This document shows positions 21,753-33,823 of a stretch of 64,000 nt of DNA, in pieces. Where the stretch lies: positions 70,596,910-70,660,909 of the forward strand of contig NC_092052.1 of NCBI RefSeq assembly GCF_003086295.3, written 5' to 3'. Made by a program: the position numbers and the translations under genes. The DNA comes from Arachis hypogaea. Lineage: Eukaryota; Streptophyta; Magnoliopsida; Fabales; Fabaceae. Under the pieces are notes generated by a model that was given only the letters and a program-made list of their open reading frames with translations, did not search any database and was not told the DNA's origin. Each line of letters begins with the position of its first letter. Position 1 is the first letter of the stretch.

Positions 21753-24092
21753 ATGAGCAGGAGCAAAGATAAAGGCATACTTGTTCAAGCTGATCCTAAA
21801 CCTGAAAGGACCTTGAAGAGAAAGCTAAGAGAAGCTAAAGCACAATTCTCTCTAGAGGACCTAACAGATCTTTTCAAACAAGAAGAAGCCATGGCAGCCG
21901 AAAACAACAACAATGCCAACAATGCAAGGAAGGTACTTGGTGACTTTACTGCACCTACTCCCGACTTCTATGGGAGAAGCATCTCAATCCCTGCCATTGG
22001 AGCAAACAACTTTGAGCTTAAGCCTCAATTAGTTTCTCTAATGCAACAGAATTGCAAGTTTCATGGACTTCCATTGGAAGATCCTCATTAGTTCTTAGCT
22101 GAATTCTTGCAAATCTATGACACTGTCAAGACCAATGGGGTTGACCCTGACGTCTACAGACTTATGCTCTTCCCTTTTGCTGTAAGAGACAGAGCTAGGA
22201 CATGGTTGAACTCACAACCTAAAGAAAGCCTGAACTCTTGGGAAAAGCTAGTCAATGCCTTCTTGGCAAAGTTCTTTCCACCTCAAAAATTGAGTAAGCT
22301 TAGAGTGGAAGTCCAAACCTTCAGACAAAAGGAAGGTGAATCCCTCTATGAAGCTTGGGAAAGATACAAGCAATTGATCAGAAGGTGTCCTTCTAACATG
22401 CTTTCAGAATGGAGTATCATAGGTATATTCTATGATGGTCTGTCTGAACTATCCAAGATGTCATTGGATAGCTCTGCTGGAGGATCTCTTCATCTGAAGA
22501 AGACGCCTACAGAAGCTCAGGAACTCATTGAAATGGTTGCAAATAACCAATTCATGTACACTTCTGAAAGGAATCCTGTGAATAGTGGGATAACTCAGAA
22601 GAAAGGAGTTCTTGAGATTGATACTTTGAATGCCATATTGGCTCAGAATGAGATATTAACTCAACAAGTCAATATGATTTCTCAGAGTCTGTCTAGAATG
22701 CAAGCAGCAACAGGCAGTACTAAGGAAGCTTCCTCTGAAGAAGAAGCTTATGATCCTGAGAACCCAGCAATGGAAGAGGTGAATTACATGGGAGAACCCT
22801 ATGGAAACACCTATAATCCTTCATAGAGAAATCATCCAAATCTCTAATAGAAGGATCAACAGAGACCTCAACAAGGTTTCAACAACAATAATGGTGGAAG
22901 AAACAGGTTTAGCAATAGCAAGCCTTTTCCATCATCTTCTCAGCAACAGATAGAAAATTCTAAGCAAAGCCACTCTGACTTAGAAACCATTGTCTCTGAT
23001 CTAATCAAAACCACTCAAAGTTTCATGACTAAAATAAGGTCCTCCATTAGAAATTTGGAGGCATAAGTGGGTCAGCTGAGTAAGAAAATTACTGAACTCC
23101 ATCCTAGTACTCTCCCAAGCAATATAGAAGAGAATCCAAAAAGAGAGTGCAAGGCCATAACCACAACCCACATGGACGAACCTGGAGAGGAGGAAGAGGT
23201 AGTGATCTCCACTGAGGAAGACCTCAATGGACGTCCACCGGCCTCCATGGAGTTCCTTGAGGAGGAACCATGGGAATCTAAGGCTCACACAGAGACCATA
23301 GAGATTTCATTGAATTTACTTCTGCCATTCATGAGCTTTGATGAGTGTTCTTCCTCTGAAGAGGATGAAGATATTACTGAAGAGCAAGTTGCTAAGTACC
23401 TTGGAGCAATCATGAAGCTAAATGCCAGGTTATTTGGTAATGAGACTTGGGAGGATGAACCTCCATTGCTCATCAAAGAACTGGATGACTTGACTAGGCA
23501 GAAATTACCTATGAAGAGACAAAACCCTGGAAAATTCTCAATCCCTTGTACCATAGGCACCATGACCTTTGAGAAGGATCTGTGTGACCTAGGGTCAAGT
23601 ATAAACCTCATGCCTCTCTCTGTAATGGAGAAGCTAGGGATCCTTGAGGTACAAGCTGCAAGAATCTCACTAGAGATGGCAGGCAATTCAAGGAAACAGG
23701 CTTATGGACTTGTAGAGGATGTCTTGGTAAAGGTTGAAGGCCACTACATCCCTGCTGACTTCATAATCCTAGAGACTGGGAAGTGTATGGATGAATTCAT
23801 CATCCTTGGTAGAACCTTCCTAGACACAGCAAAAGCTGTGATTGATGTTGACAGAGGAGAATTGATCATTCAAGTGAATGAAGACTCCCTTGTGTTTAAA
23901 GCTCAAGGATATCCCTCTGTAACCATGGAGAGGAAGCATGAAGAGCTTCTCTCAATACAAAGTCAAACAGAGCCCCCACAGTCAAAGTCTAAGTTTGGTG
24001 TTGGGAGGCCACAACCAAACTTTAAGTTTGGTGTTGAACCCCCACATTCAAACTCTAAAGTTTGGTGTTGGGAGGTTCCAACATTGCTCTGA
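21753..24092 (+). pseudogene. gag-protease ORF1 of element E, broken
   Basis: One reading frame throughout, beginning MSRSKDKG. The gag domain lies at roughly residues 100-260 (FHGLPLEDPH, MLFPFAVRDRARTWL, WEKLVNAFLAKFFPP, LYEAWERYKQLIRRCP). An N/Q-rich linker follows, then a retropepsin domain with the active-site DLGSS at 23586-23600 and the flap-region ADFIILE, ending soon after. Stops at 22089, 22824, 22845, 22848 and 23064 mostly fit CAG, CAA or TGG changed by one transition. No RT follows: translation ends at 24092. The last 35 residues encode reiterated AAGTTTGGTGTTG. Confidence 0.88.
23990..24072 (+). repeat. Reiterated polypurine-like motif in the end of E ORF1
   Basis: AAGTTTGGTGTTG occurs three times (about 23991, 24024, 24059) at roughly 33-base spacing; the same 13-mer stands at the 3' LTR boundary of E (29240-29252). 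Confidence 0.8.
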
Positions 24093-24130
24093 ACATCTGT
24101 GAGGCTCCATGAGAGCCCACTGTCAAGCTA

Positions 24131-24168
24131 TTGACATTAAAGAAGTGCTTGTTGGGAGGCAACCCAAT
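24131..24168 (+). other. Post-ORF1 conserved block and hairpin of E
   Basis: GACATTAAAGAAGTGCT then TTGGG (24152-24156), loop AGGCAA, CCCAA (24163-24167). Same position and loop type as in C (40891-40908) and D (49591-49606). Confidence 0.75.
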
Positions 24169-24895
24169 CTTTAATTATCTATGTTAAATTTCTATTTTCT
24201 TTTGTTATTTTATGTTTTCTGTAGGTTGATGATCAGGTGAAGTCACAAAAACAATTGAAAAAGCAAAAACAGAAGGAAAAAAGTGTTAAAAATAGAACAC
24301 CATGGAGGAGAAGCTGACTGGCGTTTAACGCCAGGAATGGGCAAGAAGCTGGCATTAAATGCCAGAAATGGGCAGCAGCCTGGCGTTTAACGCCGGGATT
24401 GCCTGGAAGGGGCGTTTTGCACGCCACTTGGTGCAGGGATGAGATATCCTTGACACCTCAGGATCTGTGGACCCCACAGGATCCCCACCTACCCCACCCC
24501 TCTCTCTCTTCTTCACCCATTTACCAATCACCTCAATACCTCTTCCCCAAAAACCCCTCACCTATTAAATCCCACCATTCTCTTTACCACTCACATCCAT
24601 CCTTCATAAAACCCCACCTACCTCACCATTCAAATTCAAACCACTTTCTCACCCAAACCCACCCATAATGGCCGAACCATACCCCCCTCTCCACTCCTAT
24701 ATAAACCCATCTTCACTACTTTATTTTCACACAACATACACACTACTTCTCCCCCTTGGCCGAAACACTAAGCCCCCTCCATCTCCTATATTTCTTCTAC
24801 TTCTACTCTCTTCTTTCTTCTTTTGCTCGAGGACGAGCAAACCTTCTAATTTTGGTGTGGTAAAAGCGTTGCTTTTTGTTTTTCCATAACCATTT
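24169..24895 (+). other. Spacer of E between ORF1 and ORF2
   Basis: Noncoding. Dyads GGCGTTTAACGCC lie at 24315-24425, followed by a C/T-rich tract (24470-24820). Near the end stands a hairpin (24822-24841) followed by TTTTGGTGTGG. Confidence 0.8.
24822..24862 (+). promoter_or_regulatory. AGGA-loop hairpin and internal tract copy of E
   Basis: TTTGCTCG (24822-24829), loop AGGA, CGAGCAAA (24834-24841), then eight bases to TTTTGGTGTGG, a variant of E's terminal tract. Here it lies before ORF2, while in A, C and D it lies after ORF2. Confidence 0.75.
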
Positions 24896-25342
24896 ATGGC
24901 ACCAAAGGCCGGAGAAATGATATGTGGTCAGGAGGACATTTTCGTCATCTTAGAGCTAAGGGACGGAATGATAATCTTGTCATATTCAAGGATCTGAATT
25001 CTAGAAGAATTGTGCCATGACAGTCTTGGACATCTAGAAGACCAAGAGTCCGCCTCAAAAATAGTGGAATTTATTAGCCAAAAAAAAAGAGACACAGCGG
25101 AAATATAAAAGATAAAGGTTTTTCCTACTAGACCTCTAAGATACCTGTTCTTAGCAACCTAGGTCACCGGAAAGGATTCCCTACTAGACCTTCAAAGAAC
25201 TTGTCCTTGACAACCTAGATCAGAGGGATGAAAATTGAATCACTCAATTTTCTCTATGCAACAAGCGAAGCAAATCACTCACCTCACTTAACCACACTAA
25301 AAAAACGTGCATAAAGCACTAAGGAAAAATTATTCATCAAAG

Positions 25343-25901
25343 TTTTCAAAAATTGTCTCACCAGAAGGTGTTTAAATAGATCCCAAACAAACTAGCTAAA
25401 AGATAAGATAAGATAACTAATTTAAATCAGATTTGATCTTATTGGATTAGATCATATTTGATTTAAATTCTAAAATCCTAAAGATATGATAACTAATTTA
25501 AATAAGATTTGATCTTATTAGATTAGATCAGATTTGATTTAAATTTAAAATCCCTAAAAATACTACTAAGCAAATCAAAAGTAAATCAAATCTTCCAACA
25601 AACTCTAACAACGAAACAAATCAAAATAAATGCCTAAAAATTCAAAAATTAATAATAAATTATGCCTCCCATTAAATTTGAAAAGCATTATTGGACTTCT
25701 TGCTATCCTGACTTAGCCCAATGGGCCTTATGAATTGTTGCCCTTTCAGCACCACTATTTTTGAGACGGACTCTTGGTCTTCTAGATGTCCAAGACTGGC
25801 ATGGCACAATTCTAATAGAATTCAGATCCTTGAATATGACAAGATTATCATTCCATCCCTTAGCTCTAAGATGACGAAAATGTCCTCCTGACCACATATC
25901 A
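25343..25901 (-). repeat. Direct repeat 1 of F (LTR segment, 559 bp)
   Basis: Nearly identical to 26445-27003. Contains an AT-rich block of reiterated AGATTTGATCTTATTNGATTAG words and, at its right end, the U3 start on the minus strand. Confidence 0.88.
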
Positions 25902-26406
25902 TTCTCTCCCTCTTCAAAAAGATTCGTCCTCGAATCTTGTATGAGATGCTCTTCGTCCCTCCAAGGAATCCAAACCCAATCTCCAGGTTTAAATACCATG
26001 GTTTGATGACTCTTCTCTACCCACTGAATTGTGGCTATGTCCTTCATGTGTGCAAGTTCAATCTTTCCAACCATAGTTTCACCATCTTGTTCAAAGTGTG
26101 CAATTTGTCTTCCTTTCTTTTCATCCATATTAATGCCTCCATAGTTGATCAGTGAATCTACAAAGCTTGGAAAAGTTGATATAAAAACACTAGGAATTTC
26201 ATTGTTAGATATATGAGAAACTAAGGATTCCATGGAATTCAATGATACTAATGCACTCTTGTCTAAGCTAGAACTTTCTAGATCTCTCTCACAAGTGTGT
26301 TTATTGCTATCAGTTTCTTTGTCACTCATTGACTCCTTTCGCTCACTATTCTCATATTTTCTCTCAAAACTCTCGCTTTCAATCAAACATGGATTCCTTT
26401 CACTCA
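25902..26406 (-). pseudogene. Remnant polyprotein of F
   Basis: A minus-strand frame between the two direct repeats (it runs on into repeat 1 to 25703). Most of it is E/S/K-rich low complexity. The end carries KPGDWVWIPWRDEEHL and DSRTNLFEEGEN, which match the typical C-terminal end of a chromovirus-like pol polyprotein after integrase (GDWVW...; ...S-NPF-EGE). The ORF therefore fuses an upstream stretch to the last few dozen pol residues, with gag-pol deleted in between. Confidence 0.6.
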
Positions 26407-26444
26407 AACACTCAATCTCTTTCTCAATTTCTTTTCTCTCATAT

Positions 26445-27003
26445 TTTTCAAAAATTGTCTCACCAGAAGGTGTTTAAATAGATCCCAAACAAACTAGCTA
26501 AAAGATAAGATAAGATAACTAATTTAAATCAGATTTGATCTTATTGGATTAGATCATATTTGATTTAAATTTTAAAATCCTAAAGATATGATAACTAATT
26601 TAAATCAGATTTGATCTTATTAGATTAGATCAGATTTGATTTATATTTAAAATCCCTAAAAATACTACTAAGCAAATCAAAAGTAAATCAAATCTTCCAA
26701 CAAACTCTAACAACGAAACAAATCAAAATAAATGCCTAAAAATTCGAAAATTAATAATAAATTATGCCTCCTATTAAATTTAAAAAGCATTATTGGGCTT
26801 CTTGCTGTCCTGACTTAGCCCAATGGGCCTTATGAATTGTTGCCCTTTCAGCACCACTATTTTTGAGACGGACTCTTGGTCTTCTAGATGTCCAAGACTA
26901 GCATGGCACAATTTTTCTAGAATTCAGATCCTTGAATATGACAAGATTATCATTCCGTCCCATAGCTCTAAGATGACGAAAATGTCCTCCTGACCACATA
27001 TCA
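26445..27003 (-). repeat. Direct repeat 2 of F (LTR segment, 559 bp)
   Basis: Same length as repeat 1, with scattered substitutions. Its right end is the right terminus of F. Confidence 0.88.
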
Positions 27004-28132
27004 AGAAACCTCTAGAAAGAGGAAAGGGAAGGCAAAAGCTTCCACCTCTGAGTCATGGGAGATGGAGAAATTCCTCTCAAGGGTGTATCAAGACCACTTC
27101 TATGAAGTTGTGGCCAAGAAGAAGGTGATCCCCGAGGTCCTTTTTAAGCTCCAAAAGAATGAGTATCCGGAGATCCGACATGAAATCCGAAGAAGAGGTT
27201 GGGAAGTTCTTACCAACCCCATTCAACAAGTCAGAATCTTAATGGTTCAAGAGTTCTATGCCAATGCATGGATCACCAAGAACCATGATCAAAGTGTGAA
27301 CCCGGACCCTAAGAATTGGCTTACAATGGTTCGGGGGAAATACTTAGATTTTAGTCCGGAAAATGTAAGGTTGGCATTCAACTTGCCTATGATGCAAGGA
27401 GATGCACACCCCTACACTAGAAGGGTCAACTTTGATCAAAGGTTGGACCAAGTCCTCATGGACATCTGTGAAGAGGGCGCCCAATGGAAGAGAGATTCAA
27501 GAGGGAAGTCGGTTTAACTAAGAAGGCATGACCTCAAGCCCGTGGCTAGGGGATGGTTGGAGTTCATCCAACGCTCAATCATTACCACTAGCAACCGGTC
27601 TGAAGTTACTATAGACCGGGCTATCATGATCCATAGTATCATGATTGGAGAGGAAGTAAAAGTTCATGAGGTTATATCCCAAGAACTCTACAAGGTGGCG
27701 GACAAGTCCTCTACTTTGGCAAGGTTAACCTTCCCTCATTTCATTTGTCACCTCTGCAATTCGGTTGGAATTGACATAGAAGGAGACATTCTGATTGATG
27801 AGGACAAGCCCATCACTAAGAAAAGGATGGAGCAAATAAGAGAACCTCACCAAGAGCATGAGGAAATTCCTCATCATGAAATCCCTGAGATGCCTCAAGG
27901 GATGCATTTTCCTCCACAAAATTATTGGGAGCAAATCAACATCTCCCTAGGAGAATTAAGTTCCAATATGGGACAACTAAGGGTGGAGCACCAAGAGCAT
28001 TCCATCCTCCTCCATGAAATTAGAGAAAACCAAAGAACCATGAGAGAGGAGCAACAAAGGCAAGGAAGAGACATTGAGGAGCTCAAGCACTCCATTAGAT
28101 CTTCAAGAGGAAGAACAAGCCGCCATCACTAA

Positions 28133-29214
28133 GGTGGACCCATTCTTTAATCTCCTTGTTCTTTATTTTCTATTTTTCGAAAATTATGCTTTATGTTTAT
28201 CTATGTTTGTGTCTTTATTACATGATCATTAGTGTCTTAGTGTCTATGCCTTGAAGCTATGAAAATGAATCCATCACCTTTCTTAAATGAAAAATATTTT
28301 TAATTGAAAAAGAAAAAGAACTGCATGAATTTCAAATTTTAAAACAGTTTAGTTATGTTAATGTGGTGGCAATACTATTGTTTTTCTGAATGAATGCTTG
28401 AACAGTGCATTTTTTTTGAATTTGTTGATTCATGAATGTTAAAATTGTTGGCTCTTGAAAGAATGATGGAAAAAGGAGAAATGTTATTTGATGATCTGAA
28501 AAACCATAAAATTGATTCTTGAAGCAAGAAAAAGCAGTGAAAAGCTTGCAGAAAAAATATATATATGCAAAAAAAAAAGAGAGAGAAAAGAAAAAAAAAA
28601 GCAAGCAGAAAAAGTCAATATCCCTTTAAACCAAAAGGCAAGGATAAAATAAAAAAAAAAAGAAAAAGGATCCAAGGCTTTGAGCATCAGTGGATAGGAG
28701 GGCCCACAGGAATAAAATCCTGGCCTAAGCAGCTAAACCAAGCTGTCCCTAACCATGTGCTTGTGGCGTGAAGGTGTCAAGTGAAAACTTGAGACTGAGC
28801 GGTTAAAGTCATGGTCCAAAGCAAAAAGAGTGTGCTTAAGAGCTCTGGACACTTCTAATTGGGGACTCTAGCAAAGCTGAGTCACAATCTGAAAAGGTTC
28901 ACCCAGTTATGTGTCTGTGGCATTTATGTATCCGGTGGTAATACTGGAAAACAAAATGCTTAGGGTCACGGCCAAGACTCATAAAGTAGCTGTGTTCAAG
29001 AATCAACATACTTAACTAGGAAAATCAATAACGCTATCTGGATTCTGAGTTCCTATAGAAGCCAATCATTCTGAACCTCAAAGGATAAAGTGAGATGCCA
29101 AAACTGTTCAGAAGCAAAAAGCTAATAGCCCCGCTCATCTAATTAATACTGATCTTCATAGATGTTTTTGGAATTCATTGTATATTCTATTCTTTTTATC
29201 CTATATGATTTTCA
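28133..29214 (+). other. 3' noncoding region of E
   Basis: AT-rich, with A-rich runs at 28560-28680; no coding potential. Confidence 0.8.
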
Positions 29215-29252
29215 GTTGCTTGTGGACAAGCAACAATTTAAGTTTGGTGTTG
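29215..29252 (+). promoter_or_regulatory. TGGA-loop hairpin and terminal tract of E
   Basis: GTTGCTTG (29215-29222), loop TGGA, CAAGCAAC (29227-29234), then AAGTTTGGTGTTG (29240-29252) directly before the LTR. The tract is G/T-rich, unusual for a polypurine primer. Confidence 0.82.
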
Positions 29253-30898
29253 TGATGAGCGGATAATTTATACGCGTTTTGGCATTGTTTTTAGTATGTT
29301 TTTAGTATATTTTAGTTAGTTTTTATTATATTTTTATTAGTTTTTAAATAAAAATCCCTCTTCTAGACTTTACTATGAGTTTGTGTGTTTTTCTGTGATT
29401 TCAGGTATTTTCTGGCTAAAATTGAGGGACCTAAGCGAAAATCTGATTCAGAGGCTGAAAAAGGACTGCAGATGTTGTTGGATTCTGACCTCTCTGCACT
29501 CGAAGTGGATTTTCTGGAGCTACAGACACCCAATTGGCGCGCTCTTAATTGCGTTAGAAATTAGACATCCTGGGCTTTCCAGCAATATATAATATTCTAT
29601 ACTTTGCTCGAGATTTGATGGCCCAAAATGGCGTTCCAAGTTAGCACAAAAATTTTGGCGTCAAAATGCCAGAACTGGCATAAAAGCTGGAGTTAAACGC
29701 CCAAACTGGCACAAAAGCTGGCGTTTAACTCCAAGAAAAGTCTCTACACATGGAAGCTTCAATGCTCAGCCCAAGCAAACACCAAGTGGGCCCGGAAGAA
29801 GATTTCTGCATTAATTACTTATTTCTGTAAACCCTAGGCTACTAATTCTCTATAAATAGGACCCTTTACTATTGTATTTTCACCTTTGATAAGTCTTATG
29901 CTATCTTAGACACTTTTGGAGGCTGGCCTCACGGCCATGCCTAGACCTTGTTCTTATATATTTTCAACGGTGGAGTTTCTACACACCATAGATTAAGGTG
30001 TGGAGCTCTGCTGTTCTTCATGAATTAATACAAGTACTATTGTTTTTCTATTCAACTCAAGTCTATTTCTTCTCCAAGATATTCATTCGCACCCAAGAAC
30101 ATGATGAATGTGATTATGTGACACTCATCACCATTCTCACCTATGAACGCGTGACTGATAACCACTTTCGTTCTACATGCAAACAAGCTTGAATGTGTAT
30201 CTCTTGGGTTTCTAATCTAAGATTGAAACCTTCGTGGTATAGGCTAGAATTATTGGCGGCCATTCCTGAGATCCGGAATGTCTAAACCTTGTCTGTGGTA
30301 TTCTGAGTAGGATTTGGAAAGGGATGACTGTGACGAGCTTCAAACTCGCGAGTGTTGGGCATGTGACAGACGCAAAAGGATCAATGGATCATATTCCAAC
30401 ATGATCAAGAACCGACAGATGATTAGCCGTGCGGTGACAGCGTGCGTAGAACATTTTCACTGAGAGGACAGGAAGTAGCCATTGACAACAGTGATGCCCA
30501 ACATAAAGCTTGCCATGGAAATGAGTATGAATGATTGGATGAAGGCAATAGGAAAGCAGAAGTTTAGGGGGAACAAAGCATCTTCATACGCTTATCTGAA
30601 ATTCCTACCAATGAATTACATAAGTATATCTATCTTTATCTTATTTTATGTTTTATTCATATTTTAATTATCAATATTCTATAACCATTTGAATCTGCCT
30701 GACTGAGATTTACAAGATGACCATAGCTTGCTTCAAGCCGACAGTCTCTGTGGGATCGACCCTTACTCACGTAAGGTATGACTTCGACGACCCAGTGCAC
30801 TTGCTGGTTAGTTGTGCGGAATTGTGACAAAGTGTGATTCATGTTTGAGAGCTCCAAGTCTTTGGCTCGATTGTTGATGATCACAATTTTGTGCACCA
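29253..30898 (+). repeat. 3' LTR of element E (1646 bp)
   Basis: Same start, end and length as the 5' copy, with scattered single-base differences; TATA box at 29851-29858; followed by the AATGT duplication. Confidence 0.95.
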
Positions 30899-30903
30899 AA
30901 TGT

Positions 30904-31260
30904 CATTAAAAAACTAGCACGAGAAGGGAGACCAGATCGGTTTCTGGCTAATAAAGCAAACGAGCCAAGGAAAAGAAGAAGGGATAAAGAGGTCGGGCGA
31001 GTCGAACGCCCACCTCACACACCTAAGAGACATGTTCATATGATAAATGGGGGATTCACAGGAGGTGGGATCTCTAAGTCATCACGCAAGAGACACCTCA
31101 AAGAGGTGTAGCATGTTGGAGGAGGAGACAGGTCGATCGACCTCCCCAATATCACCTTCACCCAAGAAGACGCTGTGGGCATCATCCCAGGACACGATGA
31201 CCCCATGGTCATTACCATAATACTTGCCAACGCCAACCACCTGTCCTTACTCAACCTCGG
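30904..31260 (+). pseudogene. gag C-terminus and protease start of B (continues 18695)
   Basis: Directly after E's duplication the gag frame continues with VIKKLAREGRPDRFL, a basic stretch (EPRKRRRDKE) and ITFTQEDAVGIIPGHDDP, which matches the segment leading into the Tat-type protease. The protease active site is absent; a stop interrupts near 31108 and the frame is lost at about 31260 where the deletion begins. Confidence 0.7.
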
Positions 31261-31265
31261 GAAGG

Positions 31266-33375
31266 CGAAGAGCTCATACTATACCTCATTGTAGAAAGTT
31301 GGGAAATAGCATCAACACTAGTCAGAGAAGACGAAAGTGGGCAACGACCCATCTACTTCATCAATAAGGCTTTACAAGGGGATGAATTGAACTATCAAAA
31401 GATAGAAAACTTCGTCTACGTCCTCATACTCACTTTCCAACTACTCCAACCGTACTTTCAAGCTCACACCATCAGAGTATGAACCAACCAACCCATAAAG
31501 GGGATCTTACAGAAAACAGATTTAGCTGGAAGAATCCTACAATGGGCACTTGAGTTATTCGAATTCGACCTCAAATATGAAGCCCGAACAACTATCAAAT
31601 TTCAGTACCTGCCCGACTTCATCGCAGAATACACTGACACCTCGGGCACCCCTATAGAGTGGAGCCTCTATGTGGACGGCTCTTCAAACAAAATCGAGAG
31701 TGGTGCAGGCGTCATCTTAGAGAGCGATCAGGGAACACAAATCGAGCTCTCCTTAAAGTTCGAGTTCCCTACCTCAAATAATCAAGCTGAGTATGAAGTA
31801 CTACTGGCTGGTTTGAGGCTGGCTAGGGAAGTGGGAGCTCAAAGACTTACCATTTTTGGCAACTCCCAAGTAGTCACTTCGCAAATAGAAGGGAGCTATC
31901 AAGCCAAGGATCCCACCGTGAAAAAATACCTTGACAAAACCAAAGAACAGCTCGGACAATTCAGGGGATATGAGGTCCGACACATACCCCGGGAACAGAA
32001 TGCCCGAGCTGATGCACTTTCAAAACTAGCCAGCACCAAACCAGTGGGCAATAATAGAAGCCTTATCCAAGAAAAACTTCGAAGTCCATCAACCTTGGAG
32101 GAAGAAAAGATCCTAGCCATATCAGGACAGGACCAAGGATGGATGTTGCCCATAATCAACTACCTCAAGTCGGAAATACTTCTCGCGAACAAAATGGAGG
32201 CAAAAAGGCTAGTACGAGAAGCACAGTACTACACCGTAGTACAGGACGTCCTATATAGCAAAGGAATCTCTACGCCCCTCTTAAAATGCGTCCTGACTTT
32301 CGCTGCAAGGGAAGTTCTCAAAGAAGTCCACAGTGGCATGTGCGGCAATCACCTCGGGGCAAGAGCTCTTTCCAAAAAGGTACTCCGAGCTGGTTTCTAC
32401 TGGCCGACCTTGCAAAGGGAAGCGACAGAGTTTGTCAAGACATGCCCACCATGCCAGAAGCACGCCAACTTCCACATAGCTCCACCTGAGGAGCTCATCT
32501 GCGTTACTTCAGCCTGGCCATTCACAAAGTGGGGGCTCGACCTCCTTGGACCCTTCCCCCAGGGGCCTGGACAAGTCAAGTTTTTCATTGTAGGCATAGA
32601 CTACTTCACAAAGTGGATTGAAGCAGAGCCATTAGCTAATGCCACCGCCCAAAGAAGTTGGAAATTTCTATACAGAAATATTGTCACAAGGTTTGGGGTC
32701 CCATGCTCCGTCACCACAGATAATGGTACTCAATTCACCGACACAGGCTTTAGAAATCTGGTAGCTGATATAAAAATCAAGCACCAGTTCACCTCTGTAG
32801 AGCACCCATAAGCCAATGTACAGGCGGAAGCCGCCAACAAAGTCATACTGGCCGGGTTAAAACGAAGATTACAGGACGCCAATGGAGCTTGGACAAAAGA
32901 GCTCCCACAAGTCCTATGGGCATATCAGACAACACCACATTCAACCACTGGAGAATCACCATTCCGACTTGCTTACGGAATGGAGGCAATGATTCCCATG
33001 GAGTTAGAAGAAGGATCTTCTAGGACGATCCTCTACAATAAGGATACCAACCCCCAAGCTCAAAGGGAGGATCTCGACCTACTTCCAGAAGTCCGAGAAA
33101 GAGTTCGGATTAGAGAGGAAGCCCTAAAGTGTCGAATGGCTCTGAGGTATAATCGGAAGGTAGTCCAGCGAAGCTTCACCACCAATGACCTCATTTTAAT
33201 CCGAAATGATATCGGAGCAGGTTGGTCAGGAGAAAGGAAGCTAGCAGCTAATTGGAAAGGACCATACCGGGTAGCAGAAGTACTGGGAAAATGTTACTAC
33301 AAGGTGTCTGACCTCGAAGGGCGAGAGCTACCAAGGTCATGGCATGCCTGTAACCTAAGAAGGTACTATAGCTAG
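31266..33375 (+). pseudogene. pol remnant of B: RNase H, second RNase H and integrase; RT core deleted
   Basis: Starts abruptly inside the RT-linked RNase H (LVREDESGQRPIYFINKALQG; NYQKIENFVYVLILTFQLL). A second, archaeal-like RNase H follows (LYVDGSSNKIESGAGVIL, NNQAEYEVLLAGL, ARADALSKLAS). In it the usual GDSQ is GNSQ (Asn codon 31861-31863), so one catalytic Asp is lost. Integrase then has a His-Cys zinc region (HSGMCGNHLGARAL, CPPCQKHA) and a DDE core (GLDLLGPF, TTDNGTQF, and a Glu in QAEAANK). It ends RRYYS at 33375. Stops at about 31482 (CGA to TGA) and 32809 (CAA to TAA). RT palm motifs are missing altogether. Confidence 0.88.
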
Positions 33376-33823
33376 AGAAAAGTAAAGATCTTAGGTCAAG
33401 GGGCACTCTTTTTCGTGAAAAGTTTTTTTAATGAGGCGCTAGGCCGAGATCTAAGAAACTGCCCAACCTCTAAGGCGGTCGGCAAGGTGAAAACCAAATT
33501 CATCGCCCGATTACAAAGAGGTCGGCAAGGTGAAAACCAAATTCATCGACCGATTACAAAGAAGTCGGCAAGGTGAAAGCGATAGAAGCAGATTAATGCA
33601 AGAAGTTATAAAAAGTAACCCATAAAAAGTGACCTAATGAGGTCTGACTAAAAATGGATTACAAAAAATAACTTGAGAAGGCCCGACAGAGAAGTCAGAC
33701 CAATAAAAGGATCACTAAAAAGGGTACAAAAAGGCCAAAAATGTTGAAAAACCTAGGCCCGAGGTGCTAAGCTAAAGGGTACAAGTCTCGAAAAGAGACG
33801 CTACTTAAAAAGCGAAAGCACGA
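33376..33823 (+). other. 3' noncoding region of B, part 1
   Basis: Noncoding; includes a short direct repeat (aggtcggcaaggtgaaaacc near 33470-33560). Ends with the CACGA duplication (33819-33823) of element C. Continues at 46559. Confidence 0.8.

Larger units (their letters stand above)
24918..27003. mobile_element. Element F: foldback LTR-retrotransposon derivative inserted in E ORF2
   Basis: Flanked by perfect AGAAA duplications (24913-24917 and 27004-27008). The ends are inverted copies of one sequence: 24918-25067 (TGATATGTGG onward) is the reverse complement of 26854-27003 with a few mismatches. Inside are two direct 559-bp repeats, 25343-25901 and 26445-27003, both ending CCACATATCA. 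Read on the minus strand these are LTR starts with a short coding remnant between them. The left end is a third, inverted copy of the LTR start, so both termini are U3 ends. Confidence 0.88.
24896..28132 (+). pseudogene. ORF2 of E: putative plant transposon protein family, split by F
   Basis: ATG at 24896; F is inserted after 22 bases and the frame resumes at 27009 after the AGAAA duplication. The N-terminus is basic. The core includes FYANAW, PDPKNWLTMVRGKYLDFSP, FNLP and later RAIMIHSIMIGEEVKV and LTFPHFICHLC, resembling the same family as ORF2 of A, C and D but from a clearly different subfamily. A coiled-coil-like Q/E/R-rich tail follows to 28132. One in-frame stop at 27515 fits a CAA-to-TAA change. 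The role is not established. Confidence 0.75.
18701..30898 (+). mobile_element. Element E: non-autonomous gag-protease LTR retrotransposon inserted in B gag, interrupted by F
   Basis: LTRs 18701-20346 and 29253-30898 are both 1646 bp and nearly identical by eye, flanked by perfect AATGT duplications (18696-18700 and 30899-30903). Equal length and low divergence make this one of the youngest insertions here. Internal order: tRNA-Asp primer site, leader, gag-protease ORF1, post-ORF1 hairpin, spacer, ORF2 split by F, 3' noncoding region. RT, RNase H and integrase are absent. Net length without F is about 10.1 kb. Confidence 0.95.
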
